Counted from the stretch's first letter, positions 52,673 through 62,231 are shown. The stretch is DNA of 64,000 bases from F1-120-MAGs238 sp964484185 (GCA_964484185.1 CAZAEQ010000001.1:204473-268472), one strand, 5' to 3'. Numbers and translations are program-made. The notes: a model not told the origin generated them from the letters alone.

Positions 52673-54587
52673 ATGTTGAACCGAAGAATCGTTGCGACAC
52701 TGTTAGGGGGGGGGCGCGGGTTTGGTTTGTAGTGTATCGATTGCAAGGGCTCAGCCCGGGCCTGTTCCCGAGGGCGATCCCACACCCGAGAACATTCTGG
52801 CATGTCCAAATCACCTCAGGCCCAACAGTCCCGATCTTTTTGGTGATGGGACCGGGATGCTCTCCGGATTGGGGTGGATAGAGAATCAAGCTCAACCGGG
52901 TTCTCCTTTGTACTATCAGTCTTGGGCTGGACAACTTCCCAATTGGACACCAGATCGTCGCCCACTCATGGTTGTTCAGCTATCCAGCGCTGGTTGGGGT
53001 GAGAATCCAAACGGCAACGCAGATTGGTGGTGGATGGCAGACTATGACATCACCGATCCAGCAAATCCGATAATTTCAGCCGACAATAATCCTAAGGACA
53101 TCGGTCGCATCAACACCGATTACACCGAGAACCGAAATCTCATTCTTGACGGTCCAAACGGCGTCCCTGACCAATTCGATTGCCTGATTCGCCACTTCGA
53201 TCGTTGGGCAACCAATGGCGTTCGCCGCTTCGTGATGCATTTACCGGCTGGCGTGTACGGCGGAAAATTCGAAGGCTATGGCATCACCTATCCGCCGGGT
53301 CACGAGGGCGATCCGAACTTTGCAATTTATCACGATGGTGACCCGCTTTACGCCATGTACGGCGGCACCAACCAGTCAATGAATCAATTCACATGCATGC
53401 CCTCATGGAAGCGCGAGTACTTCCTCGGCGTGGATTCGTCAGGAAATCCTGCTCCCAACGCGTGGACGGCGTTTCTCGCAGCACACACGCCTACGAACTT
53501 CAACTTCAGTTCTGACGAGGATTACTTCGACAAGTATTCTATCGAGGTGTACGTTGGCGGCGGGATCAATACGAACAACAACGACATCGGGACGCAGTTT
53601 ATCGCGCAATGGGACCCTCAAAATGGGCCTGTGCCGATCGGAACGCTCAAACAGTCGTTCAACGGATTGGACGAGGACGGTTTCCGAACATACAAACCTG
53701 TTTGGCGCAAATGGCACGGCAATGACACCTCGCCGATTCCGATCGATCCTCGCTATGCAAAGCAAAACAACTTGAAGCGAGTGTGGTTTCAGTTGGAACC
53801 CTGGATCGATCGTTGCGGTGTCAAGACCATCTGGCTCGACGCCGCCAGCGAGAACATCCCAGACAGTTCGCGCCGCTGGGGAACCGTTGAACTTGCACAC
53901 AATCCTGTACTTGCAACGAAACACGCTCGAATCGGCGGCGAGACATTTCCGACCATCGATCTCCCCAATAACGGAGGAGAGATACTGGACGATTGCGCTG
54001 TAGGCAACATGCCCTGGTTCGGCAACTATGAAGTTGCAAGCAAACCTGATGCAGCCAGTCCGAACGGTAGAACATGGAAAGAATGGGTGCCGGGCACATT
54101 TGATCGCAATGCCTCAGAGATGCACCTGCTCGATGGCGACGGCAACAAGATGGGCTGGAACGAGTGGAAGCAGGCACGGGAAAAAGGCTTTGTTGTTGGC
54201 GCGTACAATGCCTACAACAACTATATTCTGGTCAACGGCAGCTACGTCGAGATAAAGTTCGCTCGCCAGGCCGAGTTGCTCAAGCGATGGTACAGCCTCG
54301 GGAAAATTCGCATTTGCGATTTTGATGCGAACAACATTGTGAATCAGGCGGACTTCGACCTGGCGGCAGGATCAATCGTGACCGCGATCAATTCCGCCGC
54401 GATTGGCAAGCCGGTCTGGCCCATCGTATTTGCCAATGGTGACATCAACAACGATGGCGTAATCAACATGGACGATTACAACGAGTTCAACATGTACTGG
54501 ACAGGGGCCGATGCCAATCACACCCAGGCAACCGTTGTTGACTTCAGTGCGCCATCGTTTAGAAATTCAACAAGAGTTCGTTTCTAA
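52673..54587 (+). CDS. Large secreted protein, frame interrupted at a G9 tract in the signal peptide
   Basis: The ATG at 52673 follows GGAG and opens MLNRRIVATLL, a signal-peptide start, then enters a run of nine G and shifts one base out of frame, stopping at TAG 52730. The long frame (621 codons, from a TTG at 52722) begins inside the rest of the signal peptide (SVSIARAQPGP). With eight G the two frames join into one perfect signal peptide. The mature protein has repeated Trp/Gly segments, a TIWLDAASE motif recalling a glycosidase barrel, and near the C-terminus two EF-hand-like parts (DANNIVNQADFD and NGDINNDGVINMDDYNEF), a dockerin-like pair without a GC end. Enzyme class not established. 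Confidence 0.7.
52706..52714 (+). repeat. G9 homopolymer in a signal peptide
   Basis: Nine consecutive G in codons 12-14 of the signal peptide. Eight G restores the frame; seven or nine breaks it. This is either a phase-variation tract or a sequencing/assembly indel. Confidence 0.85.
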
Positions 54588-54603
54588 TCGCGAGGACAGC
54601 CAC

Positions 54604-55353
54604 ATGACACAGCCAAATCTTTCCATGTCATTTTCGATTGCACTCGTGGTAATTTCTTCGCAATGCCAAGCGGAGGGAATTTATCAGATGTTCAGAGCGC
54701 TTGATGGCAGCCGTCAAGTTGTTGAGCAGCAGTTTGCTTTGCAGTCTCCTCAAAGTGGAATTCGGGCGTACGACAATTGGCGCACCGCGACCCATGGTGG
54801 AGTTTCTCGATTTCGAGGCGCGGTGCGAACAGGTGGAGACGAATTCGCAGACGATCTACAACTAGTTACTTCCGGGCCGTCCATGCTCTCTGACATGGCG
54901 TGGTCAATCTACAACTTGTCTGAAACCGCGACTCTATCGAGTTACCGCACAACCATCAGATTCTACGACGAAAGCATGCATTTGCTTGGACAAGATTCCT
55001 ACGTGGACACCATCACAATTGGACCGCGTGATGGCATCGTGATTTATTCCGATGGCGGATTCTTCCGACCCCTTCAAATTCCCATTCCTCAACAGCTGTT
55101 CATGAGCATTCAATTCTCGGAAATAGTTGGAATCGACCCCGCTGACATGGCGACTATGGCCGCAGGTCCTCGAACAACTGGCTATAGCACTCGGTACATT
55201 CGAAACTTGACGAGCGGACAGCAAATTGATCTTGATGGCACCGATCAGACAAATCTGAAATTCTTCATTGACACCGTTTCGATTCCTGCCCCAGGTTCTG
55301 CGGCGATACTCTTTATTTCGATTCTCTCAGTCGCTGGCCGACGCCGAAGATAA
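54604..55353 (+). CDS. Secreted protein with PEP-CTERM-like tail
   Basis: 249 residues from the ATG at 54604, which follows GAGGA by 7 bases; the upstream extension overlaps the previous gene. The signal peptide covers about 1-24 (SQCQAEG). The body is a beta-sandwich of unknown family (TLSSYRTTIRFYDESMHLLGQ, DTITIGPRDGIVIYSDGGFF). The C-terminus is IPAPGSAAILF, a hydrophobic stretch and four Arg, a PEP-CTERM-like sorting signal. It starts 16 bases after the G9-tract gene and is probably in the same operon. A hairpin with a T-run follows. Confidence 0.78.
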   Translation: MTQPNLSMSFSIALVVISSQCQAEGIYQMFRALDGSRQVVEQQFALQSPQSGIRAYDNWRTATHGGVSRFRGAVRTGGDEFADDLQLVTSGPSMLSDMAWSIYNLSETATLSSYRTTIRFYDESMHLLGQDSYVDTITIGPRDGIVIYSDGGFFRPLQIPIPQQLFMSIQFSEIVGIDPADMATMAAGPRTTGYSTRYIRNLTSGQQIDLDGTDQTNLKFFIDTVSIPAPGSAAILFISILSVAGRRRR

Positions 55354-55383
55354 CAGCACATCACATTTTTCAACTCACTCCCG

Positions 55384-55417
55384 CCGCGAAACTCTCAAGT
55401 CTCGCGGTGTTTTTCTT
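55384..55417 (+). terminator. Rho-independent terminator
   Basis: A 6-bp stem CCGCGA/TCGCGG with a 12-base loop, then TGTTTTTCTTTG. It ends the G9/PEP-CTERM unit. Confidence 0.65.
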
Positions 55418-55473
55418 TGTCAGATTCCAATTGGCCCATCCAAATCGCATTACCGCAAATCCCACCTCCAAAC

Positions 55474-55770
55474 ATGCAGGCCCACCCACAGACCTCTATC
55501 CCTCCACCCGTGCAAAAGCCGTCGCCAATTCCTGAACTGATCCACCGCCTCAATGAGGCGATGTTCGGCGATGTCGCGCGCCTCCGCCGCCGCCTTCACG
55601 CGATCGAAATCGCACGCCGCGATCGACGCCTAGACCACATCCCCAAACTCGAATCCGATTTCCGCCGCGAACTCTTCACCTCCATCGACCGCCGCGACCA
55701 TCGAGCCAAAACCGTTCTCCAATCCAAATTCGACCAGGATCTCCCCATCAGTCCAGAAAAGCTTGACAAT
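55474..55770 (+). pseudogene. Remnant of hrpA-type helicase N-terminus
   Basis: The translation from about 55474 (MQAHPQTSIPPP...) resembles the N-terminal domain of the RNA helicase HrpA: VARLRRRLHAIE corresponds to its LRxSRRLHxxx helix, ELFTSIDRRDHRAKT to the following helix, and QDLPISPEKLDN to the LPVSxxxxxI segment that precedes the Walker A motif in intact HrpA. Here the sequence loses similarity right after this, without GETGSGKT, and continues into unrelated residues and the cupin gene in the same frame. Either a truncated relic or a chance resemblance; the order and spacing of three segments favour a relic. Confidence 0.45.
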
Positions 55771-55860
55771 CAAAGCAGTCGCTCTGTGGTGAAGATTCCG
55801 GCCTGCGACAACACTACTGAGACAGAACCACCCAAGCCGAGATATCACGTAAGATCGACC

Positions 55861-56217
55861 ATGAAACTCAATCTCACCGAAGCCTTCTCCCGTTTCTCCG
55901 ACCACTGGTCCCCGCGTATCGCCGCCGAACTCAACGGTCAGCACGTCAAACTTGCGAAGTTCAAAGGTGCCTTCGAATGGCATCATCATGAACACGAAGA
56001 CGAAATGTTCCTCGTCCACCGCGGCAGCTTTGTCATGGAGTTTCGCGACAAGCAGGTAGTCGTCAACGCCGGCGAATTCCTCGTCGTCCCCCGCGGCGTA
56101 GAACACCGCCCAGTCGCCGCCGAAGAAGTTGAAGTCATCCTCTTTGAACCCGCAACTACTCTCAATACCGGCAATGTGGTAAGCGAACGAACAGTTCGAA
56201 ACTTAAAATCAATTTAG
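55861..56217 (+). CDS. Cupin domain protein
   Basis: 118 residues from the ATG at 55861; a longer frame upstream contains the hrpA-like remnant. The cupin motif is EWHHHEHEDEMFLVHRGSFVMEF (three His and a Glu as metal ligands) with motif 2 NAGEFLVVPRGVEHRPVA. Single-cupin proteins of this size bind a metal and may act as dioxygenases, isomerases or sensors. It starts MKLNLTEAFSRFSDHWSPR, a common opening of this subgroup. No clear ribosome binding site. It is convergent with the site-2 protease gene, overlapping 4 bases. Confidence 0.8.
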   Translation: MKLNLTEAFSRFSDHWSPRIAAELNGQHVKLAKFKGAFEWHHHEHEDEMFLVHRGSFVMEFRDKQVVVNAGEFLVVPRGVEHRPVAAEEVEVILFEPATTLNTGNVVSERTVRNLKSI

Positions 56218-57302
56218 CGTTCGCCGCGCTTGCGTTCTGTCTCACTCTTCAAAATCGCCTTATCACGCTCGCTCAACGACTGAATTCCAAACTCGCGAAT
56301 CTTGTCCAGGATCGCATCGACTTTTTCCTGCTTCTCCCGCTCTTTCACCATCTGCTTCGCATGCTCCTTGGCCGCCTTGCGTTCTGCCGCCGCCGCCTTC
56401 ACGCGATCCGAATCATCATCGAATCCCAGTTGACCCTTCTCGGTATCAAAGCCCCACTCCGAATTCTCTTCAATCTGCCGCAGTTTCTGCCGCTCGCCAT
56501 AACACGTCGCCGCCCCAAACAGCGCAAGCCCGACCAATCTCGAATTCGTACTCGCAATTCCCAACAGCAACATCACCACCGCGCCGCAATATCCAACAAT
56601 GATCGCAATCTGCATCGACCGCTTATATCCAAGCCTGCCCCACAAAAGTTCCTGAAAAATCCTTCCCCCATCCATCGGAAACATTGGAACCAGCACATTG
56701 AACAGCAACAACACCAGATTCATGTAATACGCCGACCACAGCCACACATGCACAATGTCGCGGTTCGCAAGGAATGCCCCGCCATACACCGAGTCCGGCA
56801 CAATCGGGTTGAAAATCAAATCGCTCTGCTGCGCTCCCGCCGCCAGCAACACCCCTCCCAGAATCGGCACCAGAATCACATTCACCAGCGGCCCGCCCAC
56901 CGTTGTCACCAGCGACGATTTCCACCGATGCGGCGGCCTGCAAAATGCCAGTCCGCCAAGCGGCCACATTAGAATCTTGTCCGCATCGCCACCCACCCAG
57001 CGGCACGCCAGGCAGTGTCCAAACTCGTGCAGCAACACAAAAACAAACAGCGTCGCCAGCATCGCGCCCGCATACGCTGGTCCCCAAGAGTCTTTGCCAA
57101 ACGATGCCGCCAATTCCCATGCCGCGATCAAGATGTAGAAAATATGAACCCGGACTTCAATCCCGAAAATCCCCGGCACAAACTTCGGCACGGTAAAGAG
57201 CCGAAACGACCAGCTGAAGAAGTTGTTCAAACCCCTTAACAACTGCTCAGTCGGTGTCGGCTCATCCCGATCCCGGTAATAGTCTCGGTCCTGAAATCCC
57301 AT
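56214..57302 (-). CDS. Site-2 protease family membrane metalloprotease (M50)
   Basis: 362 residues from the ATG at 57302; the first ATG (57362) lies in the ahcY terminator, so it is rejected. About six helices carry HEFGH (His92, Glu93, His96) and the second motif PMDGGRIF, the M50 zinc site. A C-terminal soluble Lys/Glu-rich region with VDAILDKIREFGIQSLSERDKAIL follows, which resembles the DUF6576 end seen on some rhomboid and M50 proteins. It likely cuts membrane proteins; the substrate is unknown. Confidence 0.85.
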   Translation of the reverse strand: MGFQDRDYYRDRDEPTPTEQLLRGLNNFFSWSFRLFTVPKFVPGIFGIEVRVHIFYILIAAWELAASFGKDSWGPAYAGAMLATLFVFVLLHEFGHCLACRWVGGDADKILMWPLGGLAFCRPPHRWKSSLVTTVGGPLVNVILVPILGGVLLAAGAQQSDLIFNPIVPDSVYGGAFLANRDIVHVWLWSAYYMNLVLLLFNVLVPMFPMDGGRIFQELLWGRLGYKRSMQIAIIVGYCGAVVMLLLGIASTNSRLVGLALFGAATCYGERQKLRQIEENSEWGFDTEKGQLGFDDDSDRVKAAAAERKAAKEHAKQMVKEREKQEKVDAILDKIREFGIQSLSERDKAILKSETERKRGER

Positions 57303-57339
57303 GCCCGATTGTTGCAGCCTGAATTGCGTGAGCGCATAG

Positions 57340-57368
57340 AAAAGGCGTGGAATTGTCTCCACGCCTTT
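57340..57368 (-). terminator. Rho-independent terminator
   Basis: A perfect 11-bp stem AAAGGCGTGGA/TCCACGCCTTT with a 6-base loop, followed on the minus strand by TTTTCT-type bases. It lies 25 bases past the ahcY stop. Confidence 0.82.
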
Positions 57369-57393
57369 GAATTACATTCCGAATCTGTGAACC

Positions 57394-58932
57394 TTAATAC
57401 CGGTACCACTCGCTCTTGAACGGCCCTTCGATGGGCATGTTCATATAGGTAGACTGGGTCTGTGTCAGTTTCGTCAACCGCACACCCAGCTTCTCAAGGT
57501 GCAACCGTGCCACTTCCTCATCCAGCTTCTTGGGCAGGCGATACACCTTGTTCTCGCTGTACCGCAGTCCGCTCAGCGTCGGCTGGTTCGTAGCGCTCAG
57601 CCACAGATCCAGCTGTGCCATCACCTGATTGGTAAAGCTCGCCGACATCACAAAGCTCGGGTGTCCGGTTGCACAACCAAGATTCAGCAGGCGTCCTTCC
57701 GCCAGCACCAGAATGCTGTGCGCGCCTTTGCCGCCCGCCGCCGGGAATACAAATTCATCAAATTGCGGCTTGATATTCACACGCTTCACACCCGGGAATC
57801 CAAACAGCCCCGCCATGTCAATTTCGTTGTCAAAGTGCCCGATGTTCCCGACAATCGCCTTGTCCTTCATCCGCTTCATGTGATCGACCGTGATCACATT
57901 CATGCAGCCAGTTGCCGTCACGAAGATGTCCGCAGTCTCAATCACATCCTCAAGCGTCGCGACCTGGTAACCTTCCATCGCCGCCTGCAACGCACAAATC
58001 GGATCGATTTCCGTCACAATTACGCGGCAGCCCTGTCCCTTCAGAGCCTGGCAGCAACCCTTACCCACATCGCCATACCCAAGAACAACCGCAGTCTTCG
58101 CGCTGAGCATCACATCCGTCGCGCGGTTGAGACCGTCAATGAGCGAGTGGCGGCAGCCGTACACGTTATCAAACTTGCTCTTGGTCACCGAGTCGTTGAC
58201 ATTGACCGCAGGAATACAAAGTGTCCCGGCCTTCTGCATTTCATACAAGCGATGCACGCCCGTAGTAGTCTCTTCTGAAACACCCTTCAAGCCGCCAGCA
58301 ACCTTTGTCCATTTGCCCTTGAATCCTTGCTCGCTGCGGAGCAACTCAAGGATGACGCCCCATTCTTCGGGCTCAGACTTGGCATTGAACGCTGGGATCG
58401 CACCAGCCTTCTCAAACTCTGCACCCTTGTGTACGAGCAGGGTCGCATCGCCGCCATCGTCGACAATCAGGTCCGGGCCCTTGCCACCCGGCCATGTCAG
58501 CATCTGCGAAGTACACCACCAATATTCTTCCAGCGTCTCACCCTTCCACGCAAACACCGGCACGCCCTTGGGGTTCGCCACTGTTCCGGTGGGTCCAACC
58601 ACAATCGCCGCCGCGGCAGAATCCTGCGTGCTGAAGATATTGCATGAGGCCCACCGAATTTCCGCGCCCAGGTCCGCCAGTGTTTCAATCAGCACGGCAG
58701 TCTGCACCGTCATGTGCAAAGAGCCCGAAATCCGCGCACCCTTCAAGGGCTTCTTGCCAGCATACCGCGCCCGCAGCGCCATCAATCCTGGCATTTCGTG
58801 TTCAGCCAGGCGAATTTCATGGCGGCCAAGTTCGGCCAGTGAGAGGTCGGCGACTTTGAAATCGATTCCACCGATCGTGGAAACTGTCATGGATGACTTG
58901 ATTGAAGTAGGCTGGGTTGCAAGTGCGCTCAT
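57394..58932 (-). CDS. ahcY: Adenosylhomocysteinase AhcY
   Basis: 512 residues from the ATG at 58932, chosen for AGGAG 9 bases upstream; a longer frame begins inside the leader. The family opening KVADLSLAELGRHEIRLAEHEMPGL, the signature GISGSLHMT (here RISGSLHMT), the NAD-binding VVLGYGDVGKGCCQALKGQG and the final PFKSEWYRY are present. It splits S-adenosylhomocysteine into adenosine and homocysteine, closing the methyl cycle used by MetK-fed methyltransferases. The leader contains a hairpin with a T-run immediately before the ribosome binding site. Confidence 0.95.
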   Translation of the reverse strand: MSALATQPTSIKSSMTVSTIGGIDFKVADLSLAELGRHEIRLAEHEMPGLMALRARYAGKKPLKGARISGSLHMTVQTAVLIETLADLGAEIRWASCNIFSTQDSAAAAIVVGPTGTVANPKGVPVFAWKGETLEEYWWCTSQMLTWPGGKGPDLIVDDGGDATLLVHKGAEFEKAGAIPAFNAKSEPEEWGVILELLRSEQGFKGKWTKVAGGLKGVSEETTTGVHRLYEMQKAGTLCIPAVNVNDSVTKSKFDNVYGCRHSLIDGLNRATDVMLSAKTAVVLGYGDVGKGCCQALKGQGCRVIVTEIDPICALQAAMEGYQVATLEDVIETADIFVTATGCMNVITVDHMKRMKDKAIVGNIGHFDNEIDMAGLFGFPGVKRVNIKPQFDEFVFPAAGGKGAHSILVLAEGRLLNLGCATGHPSFVMSASFTNQVMAQLDLWLSATNQPTLSGLRYSENKVYRLPKKLDEEVARLHLEKLGVRLTKLTQTQSTYMNMPIEGPFKSEWYRY

Positions 58933-58949
58933 TGAAAGAAGCTCCTGAG

Positions 58950-58974
58950 AAAAAAAGCCCGGAAACCTCCGGGC
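58950..58974 (-). terminator. Terminator or attenuator before ahcY
   Basis: A 7-bp stem GCCCGGA/TCCGGGC with a 4-base loop, followed on the minus strand by seven T (58950-58956) and, 3 bases on, the ahcY ribosome binding site. It could terminate the upstream lipoprotein gene or attenuate ahcY; there is no room for an ahcY promoter downstream of it. Confidence 0.7.
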
Positions 58975-59053
58975 CTTCATTATTGGTATTCAGATGCAAT
59001 TGCGATGGTCAAAGTAACGCCTTTGCCGAAAAAACAAGGTATTTATGCCAAAA

Positions 59054-59719
59054 TCATGGCAATTCATCCGGCCGGACCGCCGCGGTTGCCTCTGTATCGC
59101 CGCCGAGTTCGGCAATTCTTGAAAGCAGCATTTTGTTCGCTGGCTCCACATATAGCGCCATCTTGAGGCGCCGCACTTCGTTCTTCTTGTCGCCGATCTT
59201 GCCGTACATGTTCGCAAGTGCAACATGCGGCGCAATCGTCTTGCCTTCATCAATACGTGCTGCCGTATTCAGCGCGAGCTTGCACTCATCCAGATTGCCC
59301 AGCGCCTGCTGATACACACCCATGCGGATGTAATCGCTCACCTGTCCGCGCTCGCTCACGCGCTTCTGCAGATATGCAACCAGCGACTCGCGCTCGTTCG
59401 CCATCAGCAGCGACTCAGCCAGCAGATCCGCATACGCGCTCTCAGCCGGCCGCACATCTTGTGCAACGGTCGCGTGCACGCGTGCTTCCTTCGGTCGATC
59501 AAGTTTTAAATAGGTCTTCGCAAGTCCAACCCGCATCTCCAGGTCATCTGGCTGGCGATCGATGTACTCAGAGTAATCGACCAGTGCCCGGTCGAAGTAT
59601 CCCTTTTCAAAGTTGTACGATGCCGAGTCTTTCACGATCGGCAGCGGCCGCTGCGAACTCGAGCAACCAGACATCACGCCAACCACCACCGCCAGTACAC
59701 AGGTCCATCCGGTACGCAT
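59054..59719 (-). CDS. TPR-containing lipoprotein
   Basis: 221 residues from the ATG at 59719, which has GGGAGA upstream (an ATG two codons earlier is a second option). Lipoprotein signal peptide with the lipobox VMSGC (Cys19). The mature part has three or four TPR-like repeats (SYNFEKGYFDRALVDYSEYI, MRVGLAKTYLKLDRPKEARV, MGVYQQALGNLDECKLAL, HVALANMYGKIGDKKNEVRRLKMAL). Typical of envelope assembly or polysaccharide/secretion accessory lipoproteins; the exact role is unknown. Confidence 0.8.
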   Translation of the reverse strand: MRTGWTCVLAVVVGVMSGCSSSQRPLPIVKDSASYNFEKGYFDRALVDYSEYIDRQPDDLEMRVGLAKTYLKLDRPKEARVHATVAQDVRPAESAYADLLAESLLMANERESLVAYLQKRVSERGQVSDYIRMGVYQQALGNLDECKLALNTAARIDEGKTIAPHVALANMYGKIGDKKNEVRRLKMALYVEPANKMLLSRIAELGGDTEATAAVRPDELP

Positions 59720-59841
59720 ACACATTCTCCCAGTCGTAGCCTTGCAAATTTTGACCTGTTTAGCACATCCGTGCAGGCCCAAAATTCTGACCCTACTTTA
59801 GTATCCTCTGCCCCCTCGCACACCAATTCCGACAAAGGAAA

Positions 59842-60267
59842 ATGCCCTCTTCTTCCTCCAAAACCGTCCTTCTCCTTCACACGCTCCCCGATGGCTCTAG
59901 CCACTTCGACTGGCTGATCGACTGGCCCGGTGCCGATGTTGGCGACGGTCTACTTCTCACCTTTCGCGTCGCCGAGTTCCTCCCGACCCTCCCCCTCGCC
60001 GCCCAGTTATCCGCCACCCGCCTTCCCGACCATCGCCGCCTCTACCTCTCTTACGAAGGCTTGATCTCTCAAAACCGAGGCACCGTCCAACGCGTCGCCC
60101 AAGGCCTCAGCCAGGTCACCCAACTCCCGAGCTCCCTCCGCATCCTCACCATCTGGGATTCCTTTCCAATTGCCCAGCTCTGGGAAGGTTCGGCCACAGC
60201 CGATCCAAACCTCTGGCGTTTTGTTTCGCTGACTCCGCCGCTATCCGCCGATATCTCCTCCTCCTAA
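59842..60267 (+). CDS. Small LigD PE-domain-like hypothetical protein
   Basis: 141 residues. The sequence LHTLPDGSSHFDWLIDW, then LLLTFRV, LPDHRRLYLSYEGLISQNRGTVQRVAQG follows the layout of a small planctomycete family (H-x-x-x-x-x-HxDwLL, LxTfRL, DHRxxYLxYEGxxSxxRGxV) that looks related to the 3'-phosphoesterase domain of LigD. Whether it has that activity is unknown; the catalytic His residues of LigD cannot be assigned with certainty. AAAGGAAA precedes the ATG. asnB starts 15 bases later, likely the same operon. Confidence 0.6.
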   Translation: MPSSSSKTVLLLHTLPDGSSHFDWLIDWPGADVGDGLLLTFRVAEFLPTLPLAAQLSATRLPDHRRLYLSYEGLISQNRGTVQRVAQGLSQVTQLPSSLRILTIWDSFPIAQLWEGSATADPNLWRFVSLTPPLSADISSS

Positions 60268-60282
60268 GGAGTAATCGCCCAC

Positions 60283-62136
60283 ATGTGCGGCATAGCAGCT
60301 TCCCTCACCGCCTCTGGCTCTACCCCCAAAACCTCTCCCCAGGACCTCGTCGCCATGCGCGATGCCATGGCCCACCGCGGCCCCGATGGCTCTGGGCTCT
60401 TCATCTCCGGCAACATCGCACTCGCTCACCGCCGCCTCGCCGTCGTCGAAACCTCCGCTTCCGGCCATCAGCCCATGCAATCCACCTGCGGCCGTTACGC
60501 CATCATCTATAACGGTGAGCTGTACAACACCGCCGAACTCCGCCGCGACCTTGCCGCCAAATCCATCACGTTCAAAAGCCACGCCGACACCGAAGTACTG
60601 CTCTACGCACTCGCAACCTGGGGCCTCGACGCCATGCCCCGCATTCGAGGGATGTACGCCTTCGTCTTCGTCGATCTCGTCGAACAACGCGCCATCGTCG
60701 CCCGCGACCCGCTTGGGATCAAACCTCTCTATTGGACCTCGCTCGGCAACGAACTCCTCTTCGCCAGCGAACTCCACGGCCTGCTCGCCCATTCCAAAGT
60801 CTCCGCCCATCCCAATCTCACCGCCATCAGCGCGTACCTCTCAACCATCCGAACCACCATCGGCGCTGAGACTCTCTTTGAAGGCCTTCACGCTCTACTT
60901 CCTGGCGAGTGGCTCTCGATCTATCTTTCAAAATCAACGCCCCATATCGCCACACACGATTGGTGGTCTAAAGCCGCCGACCTCGCATCTGCCTTTTCGC
61001 CGCTGCTTGATGGTGACCGCGGCAGCGTCGCCACCATCCGCGCTGCCATCGATGACTCCGTCTCTCGCCATCTCGTCTCCGATGTTCCGCTCTGTTCCCT
61101 CCTTTCCGGCGGCATAGACAGCACCATCATCGCCGCCCAGGCAATCGCCGCTGGCAATTTCGCCCGCCCACTCTCAACCTATTGCGCTGGCCATCATGAA
61201 GTCGATGACTTCAAATTTGCCCGCGCTGCCGCCAAGCATTTCAAAACCCAGCATCACGAAGCCCACATCACGCAGGAACTCTTTACCCAGCGCTGGGCTG
61301 AAATGGTCCATCGTCAAGGTGTGCCGCTCTCCACTCCCAACGAAGTAGCGATCAACCAAGTCGCCAGATTCCTGCGCTCCGCGGGAAATGTCGTCGCACT
61401 TTCTGGCGAAGGCGCTGATGAACTCTTCGGCGGCTACACCCAGCCGATGTCCGCCGCCGCGGCGTACTTTGAAAATCCTCAGGGCGAACCCGGCCTCTTC
61501 GCGCTCGGCGAAGTATCCTGGATCAGAACTGAACACAAGTCCGCAATCTTGAACGACGAGATCTGGAATGCACTCGATTCCGATGCCGCCTTGAAGACTA
61601 CCTATATCGATGAATTCCGTCGCCTCTCTCTCCGCGGCACACGAACTGGCCTCGACACCATTCTCGCAATGCAGCGCCGCTTCAATCTCGCCGGACTTTT
61701 GAGCCGCCTCGATTCCGCGATGATGCTCGAAGGTGTCGAAGGTCGCACGCCCTTTGCCGATCAGGCGATCGCAACGCTCGCCGAATCACTCCCGATGCAT
61801 CTCAAGTTCCAGCCCCCAGAAAAGATCGAAGGAACCACATCCGGCGGCGTAGCAGTCGCCCAGCTTACCCGCGTGGCCCAGGGAAAAATCATCCTCCGTC
61901 AGGCCTACGCAGACTGCATTCCTCAACAGATCATCGACCGTCCGAAAGCAAGTTTTCCGCTCCCGTTTCAGGAGTGGGTCGCCGAGAGCGCTCCGATTGT
62001 CAATGAATCCCAGCTTTGCCGCGACGTCTTTAACGAAGCCGCGATTGCTGCGGTCAGTGCCAACAGCGGACAATGCTGGCAGATCGCCTGGCCGATGATC
62101 AATCTGGCGATGTGGTCAAAGCGGTGGTGGGGTTGA
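60283..62136 (+). CDS. asnB: Asparagine synthase (glutamine-hydrolysing), AsnB type
   Basis: 617 residues. The N-terminal Ntn glutaminase starts MCGI, with Cys2 as nucleophile, then MRDAMAHRGPDGSGL and YNGELYN. The synthetase part has the PP-loop SLLSGGIDSTIIAAQ and SGEGADELFGGY. It makes asparagine from aspartate, ATP and glutamine; relatives in gene clusters may instead amidate other acids. AAGGAG lies upstream. It is probably co-transcribed with the small LigD-like gene. Confidence 0.9.
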   Translation: MCGIAASLTASGSTPKTSPQDLVAMRDAMAHRGPDGSGLFISGNIALAHRRLAVVETSASGHQPMQSTCGRYAIIYNGELYNTAELRRDLAAKSITFKSHADTEVLLYALATWGLDAMPRIRGMYAFVFVDLVEQRAIVARDPLGIKPLYWTSLGNELLFASELHGLLAHSKVSAHPNLTAISAYLSTIRTTIGAETLFEGLHALLPGEWLSIYLSKSTPHIATHDWWSKAADLASAFSPLLDGDRGSVATIRAAIDDSVSRHLVSDVPLCSLLSGGIDSTIIAAQAIAAGNFARPLSTYCAGHHEVDDFKFARAAAKHFKTQHHEAHITQELFTQRWAEMVHRQGVPLSTPNEVAINQVARFLRSAGNVVALSGEGADELFGGYTQPMSAAAAYFENPQGEPGLFALGEVSWIRTEHKSAILNDEIWNALDSDAALKTTYIDEFRRLSLRGTRTGLDTILAMQRRFNLAGLLSRLDSAMMLEGVEGRTPFADQAIATLAESLPMHLKFQPPEKIEGTTSGGVAVAQLTRVAQGKIILRQAYADCIPQQIIDRPKASFPLPFQEWVAESAPIVNESQLCRDVFNEAAIAAVSANSGQCWQIAWPMINLAMWSKRWWG

Positions 62137-62231
62137 TATCAGGTTTCCAGCCTGTTTCGCACAATTTCCCTATTGCATCCCGCGACTGCTACTGGTAGCA
62201 TCAGCGACATGGTCATAGGGAGATGTTGAAA

